DNA of 64,000 bases from Bradyrhizobium zhengyangense (GCF_022012435.1 NZ_JAKLUA010000001.1:1550001-1614000), one strand, 5' to 3'; positions 35,663 through 44,259 are shown, counted from the stretch's first letter. Numbers and translations are program-made. The notes: generated by a model from the sequence alone, not told the origin.

Positions 35663-38361
35663 ATGAACAGGTCGACCAGGGACAATTGCGGACGCCTCCC
35701 GGACGGCTGTTCCGCAAATATCTCTACTCGATCGTCGCACTTGCCTTCGCTGCGCTCGCCATCAACACCGGCTTCGACGTCTGGTTCTCCTATCGCGAGC
35801 AGAAGCTGCTCCTCGCAGCAACCCAGCGCGAGCAGGCGGCAAGCGCCGCAATCCAGATCGGCCAGTTCATCGGCCAGATCGAAAACCAGATCAGATGGCT
35901 CGCCCGTCTGCCTCCGGAGCTCTCGACCAACGAGGATGAGCGCCTGAACGCCATCCGCCTGCTGCGTCTGTCGCCTGCGATCGCCGAACTGACCGAGCTC
36001 GACGCACAGGGCCGCGAGCAGGTGCACGTCTCGCGTCGTGTCGCCGACAGGGTCGGCAGCAAGATCGACCGCTCCTCCCTTGCCGCTTTCCGGGGCGCCA
36101 ATGAAAGCCGAGCCTATTACGGACCGGTCTACTTCTTTGCCGACACCGAGCCTTTCATGACGATCGCCCTGCGCGGGACCGGCCGCGAGCCCAACGTGGT
36201 GATCGCCGAGGTCAATCTGCGTTTCATCTGGGACCTCGTCGCCGGGATCAGGGTCGGCAATACCGGCAAGGCCTATGTGGTCGACCGCCTCGGCGTGCTG
36301 ATCGCACATCCCGATCTGTGGCCGGCGCTGCGCCGCAGCGATCTCTCCGGCCAACCTGACGTGCGCGCCGCTCTCGACGGCGTCGGGCCGCCCTCGGGCG
36401 GCCTGATCAAGGAAGATCTGTCCGGTCAGCGCGTGCTTTCGACCTATGCGACGGTCCCCTCGCTCGGCTGGCTTGTGTTCGTCGAGCTTCCGCTCAGCGA
36501 AGCCTATGCGCCGATCTACGCCTCGATCGGACGCTCGACGTTCCTGCTCATCGTCCTGCTCGCTGTCGCGGCCCTGGTATCGCTCTGGCTCAGCCGGCGC
36601 ATGACCGTGCCGATCCAGATGCTGACCCAGGGTGCACGGCGAATCGGCAGCGGCGATCTCGAACAGCGGCTCGCCATCAAGACCGGCGACGAGCTCGAGG
36701 CGCTGGGCGACCAGTTCAACCGGATGGCGGCGCATTTGCGCGAGTCCTATGCAACGCTCGAGCGCAAGGTGATCGAACGCACCTCCGAGCTCGAAAAGGC
36801 GCGCGATCACGCGCTTGCCGAGCACGATGCGGCCGAGCGGGCGCGCAGCGTCGCGGTTGCGGCCAACGAAACCAAATCGCGCTTCCTCGCCGTGGTCAGC
36901 CACGAGCTGCGCACGCCGCTCAACGGGGTCATGGGCGTGCTGCAGCTGCTCGACGACGGCAGGCTCAGTGAAGTCCAGCGCCGCCACCTCGCGACCGCCG
37001 CCGCCTCGGGCGAAACACTGATCGCACTGGTGGATGCCATTCTCGAATATGCCCGCCTCGAGGCCAGCGCCGAAACACTGGAGACGCGCGACTTCCGCCT
37101 CGACCAGCTGATCGAGACGGCGGCCGATCTGATGCGTCCGCAGGCGTTCGGCAAGGGCCTCTCCTTCGACCTTTCCTGCGATCCGTCAGTCAGCACGTCA
37201 GTCCACGGCGACCCCGTCAGGCTCAACCGCATCCTGCTCAATTTGATCGGCAACGCCATTAAGTTCACCCCGAGCGGCGGGATATCCATGCGTGCAACGA
37301 TCGAGCGCCGTGACGACCAAGCGCTGCTGCGCGCCGTCGTTCGCGACACCGGCATCGGCATTGCGCCCGACATGCACGAACGGATATTCGAGGACTTCGT
37401 GCAAGCCGACGACAGCATCGCGCGGCGGTTCGGCGGCACCGGCCTTGGCCTTGCGATCGCGCGCCGGCTGACGCGGCTGATGCGCGGCGACTTGACGGTG
37501 GAGAGCATGCCGGGCAACGGCAGCGTGTTTACGCTTGTCGTGCCGCTTGGCGCCGCGGGAAGCAGCATTGTGCAGGGCGCGTTGCCGCCGCCCTCGCGAC
37601 CGCTGCGCGTGCTGCTGGTCGACGACGACCCCGTCAATTGCGAGGTCGGCGAAGCGATTTTGATCAGGCTCGGCCACCGCGCCGCAATCGCAAGGAATGG
37701 CGCGGCCGCCGTCGCGCTCGCCGGAAGCCAGCCGTTCGACGTCGTCCTGATGGACCTGCACATGCCCGACATGGACGGCGTGGAGGCGGCCACGCGCATT
37801 CGGCAGCTTCCCTTGCGGCCCATGCCACGGATCATCGTCGTGACCGCCGACGCGTCGCCCAGCACCCGCGAGCGGCTCGCAAGCGCTGATATCACCAAGG
37901 TCGTCAGCAAGCCGATCCTGATCAATGCGCTCCGCGAGGCGATCGAGGACGAGCCCGAACACGGCGCGACCGACGCGCCGCTCGTATCAGGGGCGTTGAT
38001 CGATCGGCACTTTCTCGACGACCAGAAGGAACTGCTCGGCACCAGCCAGATCACGAAGCTGCATCATCTGCTGAGAGAGACCAGCGAAAAGCTGATTGCC
38101 GACATCAAAGCGGCCGCCGCGGCCGCCGATCCCAGGCAGCTCGCGCGATCCGCGCACCAGCTCGGCAGCGCGGCGAGCGCGCTCGGCCTTGTCAGCCTGT
38201 TCGAGCGCTGCCGCGAGATCGAAGAGGCAGCGCCGTCGATGTCCGCGCCCGACTGCCAGAGCGCCGCGCGCGAACTCGCGGCGCTGCGCGAGGTCTCGAT
38301 GTGCGCGCTGGACAATATGCTCGCGCCAGCAGAGCAGCGTTCGGCCAGCCGGAACTCGTAG
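35659..38361 (+). CDS. Tripartite hybrid sensor histidine kinase with Cache, HAMP, receiver and Hpt domains
   Basis: A 900-residue inner-membrane sensor kinase. TM1 is at about 21-42, a Cache-like periplasmic domain at about 45-290, TM2 at 294-314 and HAMP at 312-365. A coiled coil leads to HisKA with H415 in SHELRTPLNG. An HATPase domain follows (NLIGNAIKF, DTGIGI, GGTGLGLAI). The receiver at about 648-765 has D699 in LMDLHMPDMDG. The C-terminal Hpt has H833 in ARSAHQLGSAASALG. This is a TorS/BarA-like phosphorelay missing only a separate output regulator, and none lies nearby. The GTG start overlaps the binding-protein stop. The TAG stop lies within the border of an intergenic repeat. Confidence 0.92.
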   Translation: MNEQVDQGQLRTPPGRLFRKYLYSIVALAFAALAINTGFDVWFSYREQKLLLAATQREQAASAAIQIGQFIGQIENQIRWLARLPPELSTNEDERLNAIRLLRLSPAIAELTELDAQGREQVHVSRRVADRVGSKIDRSSLAAFRGANESRAYYGPVYFFADTEPFMTIALRGTGREPNVVIAEVNLRFIWDLVAGIRVGNTGKAYVVDRLGVLIAHPDLWPALRRSDLSGQPDVRAALDGVGPPSGGLIKEDLSGQRVLSTYATVPSLGWLVFVELPLSEAYAPIYASIGRSTFLLIVLLAVAALVSLWLSRRMTVPIQMLTQGARRIGSGDLEQRLAIKTGDELEALGDQFNRMAAHLRESYATLERKVIERTSELEKARDHALAEHDAAERARSVAVAANETKSRFLAVVSHELRTPLNGVMGVLQLLDDGRLSEVQRRHLATAAASGETLIALVDAILEYARLEASAETLETRDFRLDQLIETAADLMRPQAFGKGLSFDLSCDPSVSTSVHGDPVRLNRILLNLIGNAIKFTPSGGISMRATIERRDDQALLRAVVRDTGIGIAPDMHERIFEDFVQADDSIARRFGGTGLGLAIARRLTRLMRGDLTVESMPGNGSVFTLVVPLGAAGSSIVQGALPPPSRPLRVLLVDDDPVNCEVGEAILIRLGHRAAIARNGAAAVALAGSQPFDVVLMDLHMPDMDGVEAATRIRQLPLRPMPRIIVVTADASPSTRERLASADITKVVSKPILINALREAIEDEPEHGATDAPLVSGALIDRHFLDDQKELLGTSQITKLHHLLRETSEKLIADIKAAAAAADPRQLARSAHQLGSAASALGLVSLFERCREIEEAAPSMSAPDCQSAARELAALREVSMCALDNMLAPAEQRSASRNS

Positions 38362-38507
38362 GATGGGTTGAGCTCTTGCGAAACCCATCGCACTTGTTTC
38401 GTGATAACGTCGCGCCCTGACAATCTGGCGGAGCGCTATCAGTGGGATGATGGCCGCGGTTGCGGCGATCGCAAGAGATGGGTTCGCAAGGGCTCAACCC
38501 ATCCTGT
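38358..38507. repeat. Inverted intergenic repeat, copy 1
   Basis: About 150 bases bounded by inverted arms: GTAGGATGGGTTGAGCTC and TTGCGAAACCCATC at the left, and GATGGGTTCGCAAGG and CTCAACCCATCCT at the right. The arms can pair within themselves and with each other. The internal part (TCTGGCGGAGCGCTATCAG) is shared with copies at 38855 and 39509. Its left edge supplies the TAG stop of the hybrid kinase. Confidence 0.9.
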
Positions 38508-38545
38508 GAGCTCCTGTTGGACTCAACAACCGAGGAAGAACCATC

Positions 38546-38758
38546 ATGCATCTTGTTAGGGCAACGACGTGGATCGTTCTCGCAATCCTGACGTCCGCGT
38601 CAGTTTCGACGGCTGCGAACGCCGAGACTGACAAGAGGGCAGTCAAACCCGCAGGCGAGGCATGCCGCTCGGCTTGCGAGAAAGATCTGAGAGCCAAGGG
38701 GCTCTGGGAAAAGCTGCCTTACGGGACCTGCAGGAAGCGTTGCGGAATGCCGCTCTGA
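38546..38758 (+). CDS. Small exported cysteine-containing protein
   Basis: A 70-residue protein with an N-terminal signal peptide (MHLVRATTWIVLAILTSASV, cut near ANA). The mature part of about 45 residues is rich in lysine and carries four cysteines in the arrangement CRSAC and CRKRC. The paired CxxxC motifs suggest two disulfides or a metal site in the periplasm. GAGGAAG lies a few bases upstream of the ATG, supporting expression. No family is recognised. It sits between two copies of the inverted repeat. Confidence 0.65.
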   Translation: MHLVRATTWIVLAILTSASVSTAANAETDKRAVKPAGEACRSACEKDLRAKGLWEKLPYGTCRKRCGMPL

Positions 38759-38854
38759 GCGGCCTGTTCTGCAATCAACGGCGACCGGGGGGAGTCCAGA
38801 GGTGTGATATGTCTCTCAATGCGCGAGTTCATCGACGGGAAGAAGTAGAAGCCT

Positions 38855-39001
38855 GTAGGATGGGTTGAGCTCTTGCGAAACCCATCGAACATTTTTCGTG
38901 ATGACGTCGCGCCATGAGAATCTGGCGGAGCGCTATCAGTCAGATGATGGCCTGCGGCGATCGTGAAGAGATCGGTTTCGCAAGAACTCAACCCATCCTA
39001 C
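38855..39001. repeat. Inverted intergenic repeat, copy 2
   Basis: A near-copy of the element at 38358, with arms GTAGGATGGGTTGAGC and CTCAACCCATCCTAC and the same internal GTCGCGCC and TCTGGCGGAGCGC blocks. It lies directly after the stop of the minus-strand gene ending at 39005. Confidence 0.9.
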
Positions 39002-39004
39002 GAG

Positions 39005-39463
39005 CTACGCGGTCGCAAGCGCTTTGGCCGATGCACTGGCGTGATCTCGTCGCTCGATGAACCTGCGAGCGCGAGGGACCGGATCGTGTAGATACTGATC
39101 TGGTCCTCGCATCTTTCGCTTGTTCAATTCAGCTGTCGAGAGAAGGTCGAAATCGACTCTCTCGATTGCACAGAACCAGCCGCCATGTTGGCTCGTCCAG
39201 ACCCGCCTGTGATGTTCCAGGAGCCGGTCGCGGATGGAATAGCCGTGATAATCGAATACGATGACGCCGTTGGTCATGTAGACATGAAATCCCAGGAAAC
39301 CTTCCGCCGGGATAATTCGCTCGGCGTAAAAACCGGGAAGCGGAGGTTGATCCAGGAAAACGCCAGCAAGGATATGACAGGCGCCGTATCCAAAGAAGAT
39401 GCGGTCCGGCAGCGACCACCGCCGATGCGGATCCCCCTTTATGCCCTGCTTGAGGATATACAT
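39005..39463 (-). CDS. Conserved hypothetical protein
   Basis: A 152-residue cytosolic protein without signal peptide or membrane segment. Blocks that look constrained are IFFGYGACHILAGVFLD, PAEGFLGFHVYMT, VIVFDYHGYSIRDRLL and the C-terminal DQYLHDPVPRARRFIE. I do not recognise a named family. C29, H60 and D71 appear in the Cys-His-Asp order of transglutaminase/papain-like folds, but this is speculative. No strong ribosome site is visible. It is flanked on both sides by copies of the inverted repeat. Confidence 0.65.
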   Translation of the reverse strand: MYILKQGIKGDPHRRWSLPDRIFFGYGACHILAGVFLDQPPLPGFYAERIIPAEGFLGFHVYMTNGVIVFDYHGYSIRDRLLEHHRRVWTSQHGGWFCAIERVDFDLLSTAELNKRKMRGPDQYLHDPVPRARRFIERRDHASASAKALATA

Positions 39464-39508
39464 CGCGGCCGCTCAACCCTGATTCGTGCTGAGGCAGCGT
39501 AGCAGCTC

Positions 39509-39656
39509 GCAGGATGGCGTTGAACTCTTGCGAAACCCATCGCACATTTTTCGTGATAGCGTCGCGCTATGACAATCTCGCGCAGCGCGATCAGTCAGGT
39601 GATGGCCTGCGGCGATCGCGAAGAGATGGGTTTCGCAAGGGCTCAACCCATCCTAC
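39509..39656. repeat. Inverted intergenic repeat, copy 3
   Basis: The third copy of the element, with a mutated left arm (CAGGATGGCGTTGAAC) and an intact right arm ending CTCAACCCATCCTAC. Its right edge supplies the TAG stop of the minus-strand CPCC gene. Confidence 0.88.
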
Positions 39657-39952
39657 CAGCTAGCGCTCTTCTTCTGTGGGAGGTCGAACAGACGCGCGAT
39701 GTCCGCATCTGAAGCACCGCATTGCTTAAAGTTTTGTCGCGCTCTGATAAGCGATAACGAACCGTTGGGACCACCTCGGACATTGCCTGCATCGTGATCG
39801 TCCTGCCCATCGTCCTCCCAGAAGCACACAGGGCAAATCTCAAAGCCGCCCCGCTCGTGCAATGTCCGGAATTGACAGCACGGACACCTGTACGCGGCAG
39901 TCGCAGAGTAGGGTTCAATTGTGTTGCGGAATGTCATCCCTGACGACTGCAT
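39653..39952 (-). CDS. CPCC-family cysteine-rich protein
   Basis: A 99-residue protein matching the CPCC family: YRCPCCQFRTLHERGG is followed by FEICPVCFWEDDGQDD and a GNVRGGPNGSLSLIRARQNF tail. The CPCC and CPVC knuckles probably bind one zinc; function is unknown. The ATG at 39952 avoids overlap with the LysR gene ending at 39969. A TTG at 39982 and an ATG at 39937 are alternatives. The stop lies within repeat copy 3, so the last residues may be repeat-derived. Confidence 0.75.
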   Translation of the reverse strand: MQSSGMTFRNTIEPYSATAAYRCPCCQFRTLHERGGFEICPVCFWEDDGQDDHDAGNVRGGPNGSLSLIRARQNFKQCGASDADIARLFDLPQKKSASW

Positions 39953-39968
39953 GTCGATGCGAGACCTG

Positions 39969-40856
39969 TCAACGCGGTCCAAACCGTTCCACCAGAAAAT
40001 CGATGAACAGTCGCACCTTCACCGACAGATGCCGCGTCGGCGGATACACCGCGTAGAGCGCGAGCGGCGGCGCGGAATAGTCGTCCAGCACCGTCCGCAG
40101 TTCGCCCTTCCGCAAAGCCTCCGCCGCGATGAACTCCGGCAGCAGCGCGAGCCCCCTGCCCTTGATCGCGGCGTCGCGCAACACCTCGGCGTTGTTGACG
40201 CAGAGCCACCAGGCCGGCTGGATCCAGTGGTCGCCGTCGGCGCCTGAGAGCTTCCACTGATTGCCTGTCAGCAGGAAGCCGTAGGTGAGCGAGGCATGCG
40301 TCCGTAGATCCTGCGGATGCTTTGGCGTGCCGTGGCGCGCGAGATACTCAGGCGAGGCGCAGATCATGCGCGGCACCGGCATGATCTTCCGCGCGATCAG
40401 GCTCGACGATTCCAGGTCCGCGATCCGCAGCGTCACGTCAAAGCCGTCCTGCACGGGATCGAGCAGATCGTCGCTGAGCACGATCTGGAGCTGCAGCTCG
40501 GGATATTGCGCCATGAAGTCCGCGAGCACGGGCCCGAGCCGCATCGTGCCGAACGACATCGGCGCGTTGACGCGCAGCAGTCCCCGCGGCGCCGATTGGG
40601 CCTGCGTCACCGCCTGATCAGCCGCCTCGATCTCCGCGAGGATGACGACCGCGCGCTGGAAATAGCGCTGGCCGTTCTCGGTTGGGCTGGCGTGTCGCGT
40701 GGTCCGGTTCAAAAGCTGGACGCCGAGGCTCTCCTCGAGGTCGGCGATGTATTTGCTGATCGCCGAACGCGACAGCCGCAGCTGCCGCCCGGCTTCGGCA
40801 AAGCTGCCGCTTTCGACCACCTTCACGAAGGCCCGGAGGCTGGCGACCTTATCCAA
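39969..40856 (-). CDS. LysR-family transcriptional regulator
   Basis: A 295-residue regulator. The N-terminal winged helix-turn-helix is at residues 1-60 (LRAFVKVVESGSFAEAGRQL, LSRSAISKYIADLEESLGVQLL). It is followed by a LysR substrate-binding domain with LLRVNAPMSFG and GRGLALLPEF. It is divergent from the ring-cleaving dioxygenase and hydrolase genes starting 130 bases away, so it probably controls them in response to a quinone or phenolic signal. The target and ligand are inferred from neighbours. Confidence 0.9.
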   Translation of the reverse strand: MDKVASLRAFVKVVESGSFAEAGRQLRLSRSAISKYIADLEESLGVQLLNRTTRHASPTENGQRYFQRAVVILAEIEAADQAVTQAQSAPRGLLRVNAPMSFGTMRLGPVLADFMAQYPELQLQIVLSDDLLDPVQDGFDVTLRIADLESSSLIARKIMPVPRMICASPEYLARHGTPKHPQDLRTHASLTYGFLLTGNQWKLSGADGDHWIQPAWWLCVNNAEVLRDAAIKGRGLALLPEFIAAEALRKGELRTVLDDYSAPPLALYAVYPPTRHLSVKVRLFIDFLVERFGPR

Positions 40857-40986
40857 GGACCGCCCTCGGCGATTGTTTCCAAATCGTAGACATAGCCGTC
40901 ATATTTGCATGGATTGTCTCCAATCCAAAGCGGAACAATATTTCCACCCAGAGCAAGACCGCTCCCCGAATTTTTGGAGGACGACA

Positions 40987-41925
40987 ATGTCTGGACTGCA
41001 CCATGTCACCGCAATTGCCGGCGACCCCATCCGCAATTTCGGCTTCTACACCAGGGATCTCGGCCTGCGCTTCGTCAAGAAGACGGTCAACTTCGACGAT
41101 CCCGGCACCTATCACTTCTATTATGGCGACGAGACCGGCCGCCCCGGTACCATCCTGACCTTCTTCCCCTGGGCCGGCGTGTCGCAAGGGCGCCGCGGCG
41201 TCGGCGAGACCCATCAGACCGCGTTTCGCGTGCCGCAGCGCTCGCTCGGCTATTGGACCCAGCGCTTCATCGAGAAGGGCATCGCCTACGAGGCGCTCGA
41301 AAAGCGCTTCGGCGAGTCCGTGCTGCCGTTCACCGATCCTGACGGCATGGCGCTGGCCCTGGTCGGAATTCCCGGCGCCGAAAACGAGCCGGGCTGGAGC
41401 AATGGCGACGTGCCTTCAGAGCATGCGATCCGCGGCTTCCACGGTGTGACCTTGCTGCTCGACAGCGCGGCGAAGACGGCTTCCGTCCTCACCGACGTGT
41501 TCGGCTTCAAGGAGACGGGCCGCGAAGGCTCCGTGATCCGTTTCAAGGCGCCGGGCGATGCCCAAGGCAGCGTCGTCGACATCTATGAAGCCAAGGGCTT
41601 CCTGCGCGGCCATCAGGGCGGCGGCTCGGTGCACCACATCGCCTTCCGCGCGGCTGATGATGCCGAGCAGGGCAAGATGGCGCAAAAGCTTGTCAGCAAT
41701 CACGGCCTGCATCCGACCGAGCAGCGCGATCGCAACTACTTCCGCTCGATCTATTTCCGCGAGCCCGGCGGCGTGCTGTTCGAGATCGCAACCGACATCC
41801 CCGGCTTCGCCGTGGACGAACCCGTCGCGACGCTCGGACGCGACCTGAAGCTGCCGAGCTTCCTCGAACAGCACCGCAAGCAGATCGAGGGCGTGCTGCC
41901 GAGCCTGGAAGCGACCGCATCATGA
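40987..41925 (+). CDS. Ring-cleaving dioxygenase / glyoxalase-fold (VOC) protein, MhqO-like
   Basis: A 312-residue protein made of two vicinal-oxygen-chelate modules. Module 1 opens SGLHHVTAIAGDP and module 2 GFHGVTLLLDS. Likely metal ligands are the histidines in LHHVT, GFHGV and VHHIAF and the glutamate in GVLFEIATD. This pattern fits the hydroquinone-type ring-cleaving dioxygenases MhqA/MhqO. The ATG at 40987 follows a strong GGAGGA. It overlaps the downstream hydrolase by ATGA, as the mhqO and mhqD functions are often paired. Confidence 0.88.
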   Translation: MSGLHHVTAIAGDPIRNFGFYTRDLGLRFVKKTVNFDDPGTYHFYYGDETGRPGTILTFFPWAGVSQGRRGVGETHQTAFRVPQRSLGYWTQRFIEKGIAYEALEKRFGESVLPFTDPDGMALALVGIPGAENEPGWSNGDVPSEHAIRGFHGVTLLLDSAAKTASVLTDVFGFKETGREGSVIRFKAPGDAQGSVVDIYEAKGFLRGHQGGGSVHHIAFRAADDAEQGKMAQKLVSNHGLHPTEQRDRNYFRSIYFREPGGVLFEIATDIPGFAVDEPVATLGRDLKLPSFLEQHRKQIEGVLPSLEATAS

Positions 41926-42542
41926 CCGAGTTCATCCATCGCTTCGAGCCCGCGACCAGCGCGGGCTCCCCGCCTCTGTTGCTGCTGCACGGCACCGGCG
42001 GCGACGAGAACGACCTGCTCGGGCTCGGCAAGATGATCTCGCCAGGCTCCGCCCTGCTCTCGCCGCGTGGCCGCGTGCTCGAGCACGGCATGCCGCGCTT
42101 CTTCCGCCGTCTCGCAGAAGGTGTGTTCGACGAGGACGACGTGCGCCGCCGGGCGCTCGAGCTCGGCGACTTCGTCACCGACGCGCGCAAGCAATACGGC
42201 ATCGCCGCGCCCATCGCGGTCGGCTTCTCCAACGGCGCCAACATCGCAGCCGCGCTGTTGCTGCTGGAGCCCGACGTGCTGGCAGGTGCAGTGCTGCTGC
42301 GCGCGATGGTGCCGCTGTCGGATCCGCCCAAGGCCGAGCTCGGCGGCAAGCCCGTTCTGTTGCTGTCCGGCCAGGCCGATCCGATCGTGCCGGCCAGCAA
42401 TTCGGCCAGGCTTGCGGCGCTGTTGTCGGAAGCAGGCGCGCGTGTCGATCACAAGGTCCTGCCGGCAGGCCACCAGCTGTCGCAGGCCGACGTCACGCTC
42501 GCCCGCAACTGGATCGGCAGCGTCGAGGCGAAGGCGGCATGA
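41922..42542 (+). CDS. Alpha/beta-hydrolase (carboxylesterase/phospholipase type, MhqD-like)
   Basis: A 206-residue cytosolic serine hydrolase. The oxyanion region LLLHGTGGDEND is at about 20-31, the nucleophile S103 in GFSNGAN, D153 in GQADPIV and H184 in PAGHQLSQ. The length and motifs fit the abhydrolase_2 group that includes MhqD. It is translationally coupled to the dioxygenase, suggesting a joint role in detoxifying quinones or related aromatic electrophiles. A perfect hairpin follows its stop. Confidence 0.88.
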   Translation: MTEFIHRFEPATSAGSPPLLLLHGTGGDENDLLGLGKMISPGSALLSPRGRVLEHGMPRFFRRLAEGVFDEDDVRRRALELGDFVTDARKQYGIAAPIAVGFSNGANIAAALLLLEPDVLAGAVLLRAMVPLSDPPKAELGGKPVLLLSGQADPIVPASNSARLAALLSEAGARVDHKVLPAGHQLSQADVTLARNWIGSVEAKAA

Positions 42543-42550
42543 CGCGAGAG

Positions 42551-42580
42551 GCGGCGCATCGTCTTTGGACGATGCGCCGC
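42551..42580 (+). terminator. Hairpin after the dioxygenase-hydrolase pair
   Basis: GCGGCGCATCGTC at 42551-42563 pairs perfectly with GACGATGCGCCGC at 42568-42580 across a TTTG loop, nine bases after the hydrolase stop. The following bases are only modestly T-rich, so it may terminate weakly or protect the 3' end. Confidence 0.7.
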
Positions 42581-42709
42581 TTCGCATCTTCGGAGCAGCG
42601 CATCACAAGGGGCCGCGTTCACACAAAAGCCAACGTCGAAGATTCACGAGCGCATACCTGCTAAAGTCCCAATAAGAGACCTATCGAACCTCGATGCGGC
42701 TCAATAGTT

Positions 42710-43711
42710 CTACTCAACAACCTCATCGGCGAGTGCAAGAAGTGATGGAGGTACGGCAATGCCCAGCGACCGTGCCGTCCTCTGGTTGATCACAAGAACG
42801 AACTTGCTTGCCTGCAAGATCGGCAGTTCGCCGGGCTTGGCGCCCTTCAAAATCTTTCCCGCGTAGGCCCCTGCGTTGCGCCAACCCTCCATAGGATCGG
42901 TCGAGTACGACAAGAGGAGGCCGGCTCGTCCCCATTCGGGGTAGGGACCAAAAGCTGGCCTTCCCGACAACGTCACAAACGACATCACACGCGCCATGTT
43001 GCTGAACAATATTGGCTCGCCTGATATGTAGAACGCGCTAACTTCATCCCGCCGACCAGATGCGAAAGCACCTTCCAGATCATCGGGAGTGCGGACATTG
43101 TAGAATGTGATTTCAAAACCGGCCTGATCGGCGACCTTCTGCAAGGCTTTCTTTTCCTTGATCAGCAATGGCCCGGTCGATGGGCCTATGATGCCTATCC
43201 GTTTCAGGCCGGGGATCAATTCTCTGAAGAACCCCAGACGTTTCTGGGCCATCGTCTCTTCGCCACCTACCGCGTTCATGACATTGCCGGTAATTGATCC
43301 GCCAGGATGCACGTAGCTTTGAGCCAAGCCCAACGAAATTGGATCGGCTGCGACTGCCGTGAAAACTATTGGCAGGTCCGGATAGAGTTTGTGGGTCGCG
43401 CCTATCCCCATCGACGCTATCACCATGAGGCGCGGCTTAAGTGAGCCCAATTCTTGCACCAGTGGCTCGACGCGATTGAAGTCGCCCTCGAGAAATCGGG
43501 CTGCCAGAGAATAGCTAGTACCTTCGATGAGGCCCTCATCCTTGAGCCCCATGCGAAGTGCCGCTAATCTTAATCTCGCGAGGTCAGTATTCTCCTTGAT
43601 CGGCGCGAGAACCCCTATCACAGGGACCGTGGCTTTCGTCTGCCCGTACGCAATATGCGGCAGCCCGATCACTGCAGTTGCGGTAAGGCTGATAAAGTCT
43701 CTCCGGCGCAT
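42710..43711 (-). CDS. Orphan ABC-type substrate-binding protein (PF04392 family)
   Basis: A 333-residue binding protein with a twin-arginine signal MRRRDFISLTATAVIGLPHIAYG. Family blocks are LKPRLMVIASMGIG, PIVFTAVAADPISLGLAQS, YVHPGGSITGNV, and FVLVINQRTARSLGIAVPPSLLALADEVVE. No ABC permease or ATPase is adjacent. The start at 43711 is chosen to begin at the Tat motif. An upstream in-frame ATG at 43747 overlaps the stop of a remnant frame by ATGA and may be the true start. The ligand is unknown. Confidence 0.85.
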   Translation of the reverse strand: MRRRDFISLTATAVIGLPHIAYGQTKATVPVIGVLAPIKENTDLARLRLAALRMGLKDEGLIEGTSYSLAARFLEGDFNRVEPLVQELGSLKPRLMVIASMGIGATHKLYPDLPIVFTAVAADPISLGLAQSYVHPGGSITGNVMNAVGGEETMAQKRLGFFRELIPGLKRIGIIGPSTGPLLIKEKKALQKVADQAGFEITFYNVRTPDDLEGAFASGRRDEVSAFYISGEPILFSNMARVMSFVTLSGRPAFGPYPEWGRAGLLLSYSTDPMEGWRNAGAYAGKILKGAKPGELPILQASKFVLVINQRTARSLGIAVPPSLLALADEVVE

Positions 43712-43743
43712 TGGATTTATCCCGATAAGGTAACGAGGTCTCG

Positions 43744-43965
43744 TCATCGCTGTCTCTCGAGAACCGTAAATCCCAGGCGGAGCTTGCCGAATGGAAGCGA
43801 CTTCTGCAACGGGTCACAAAGCGGCATTCCTTGAGGCGGGCCGAATGTCCGCTCACCCCAGCCGAGCAGACAGGCGAGCACATGCCCTATGTCCGATGCC
43901 TGCTCGCCGACAAGGTCGCGTAAATCCAGAGCGCCGGCAATCGCCGAGCCCCCGTTTTCACCTGA
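43744..43965 (-). pseudogene. Possible C-terminal remnant of a gene upstream of the orphan binding protein
   Basis: An open frame of about 70 codons (ALDLRDLVGEQASDIGHVL through KLRLGFTVLERQR) ends with a TGA that overlaps the ATG at 43747. Its 5' side runs into repeat copy 4 at 43977, which supplies the only upstream start. The coupling to the binding-protein gene suggests a truncated partner gene rather than chance, but no family is recognised and it may be non-coding. Confidence 0.3.
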
Positions 43966-43976
43966 ACCAGTAGCGC

Positions 43977-44090
43977 GTAGGATGGGTTGAGCCCTTGCGA
44001 AACCCATCAAGACTTTCGTCCTCTCAATCGGATGGCATCGACGAGGCTCCGGCCGTCAGGCATGGGTTTCGCAAGAACTCAACCCATCTT
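43977..44090. repeat. Inverted intergenic repeat, copy 4
   Basis: A shorter copy of the same family: left arm GTAGGATGGGTTGAGCCC plus TTGCGAAACCCATC, right arm ATGGGTTTCGCAAG plus AACTCAACCCATC. The internal part differs from copies 1-3. About 170 bases of sequence without recognisable features separate it from copy 5. Confidence 0.88.
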
Positions 44091-44259
44091 CAATCCGACG
44101 TCCGCACCATATCGAAGAACGCGCTTGGACTGATCGCCCGTCATCCCTGGGGTAGCGAGCGAGATCGAAGTGAGCGTGGGACGAAGACGACGCCCAATTG
44201 CGCACGCGCTTGTCAGAGTGTGCTTGCGGAATGGCACGCGATCATGATCGAAACAAGAA

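Noticed and set aside
42543..42709. Small gene between the hydrolase and the orphan binding protein
   Set aside because: Only a hairpin and short non-conserved frames are present.
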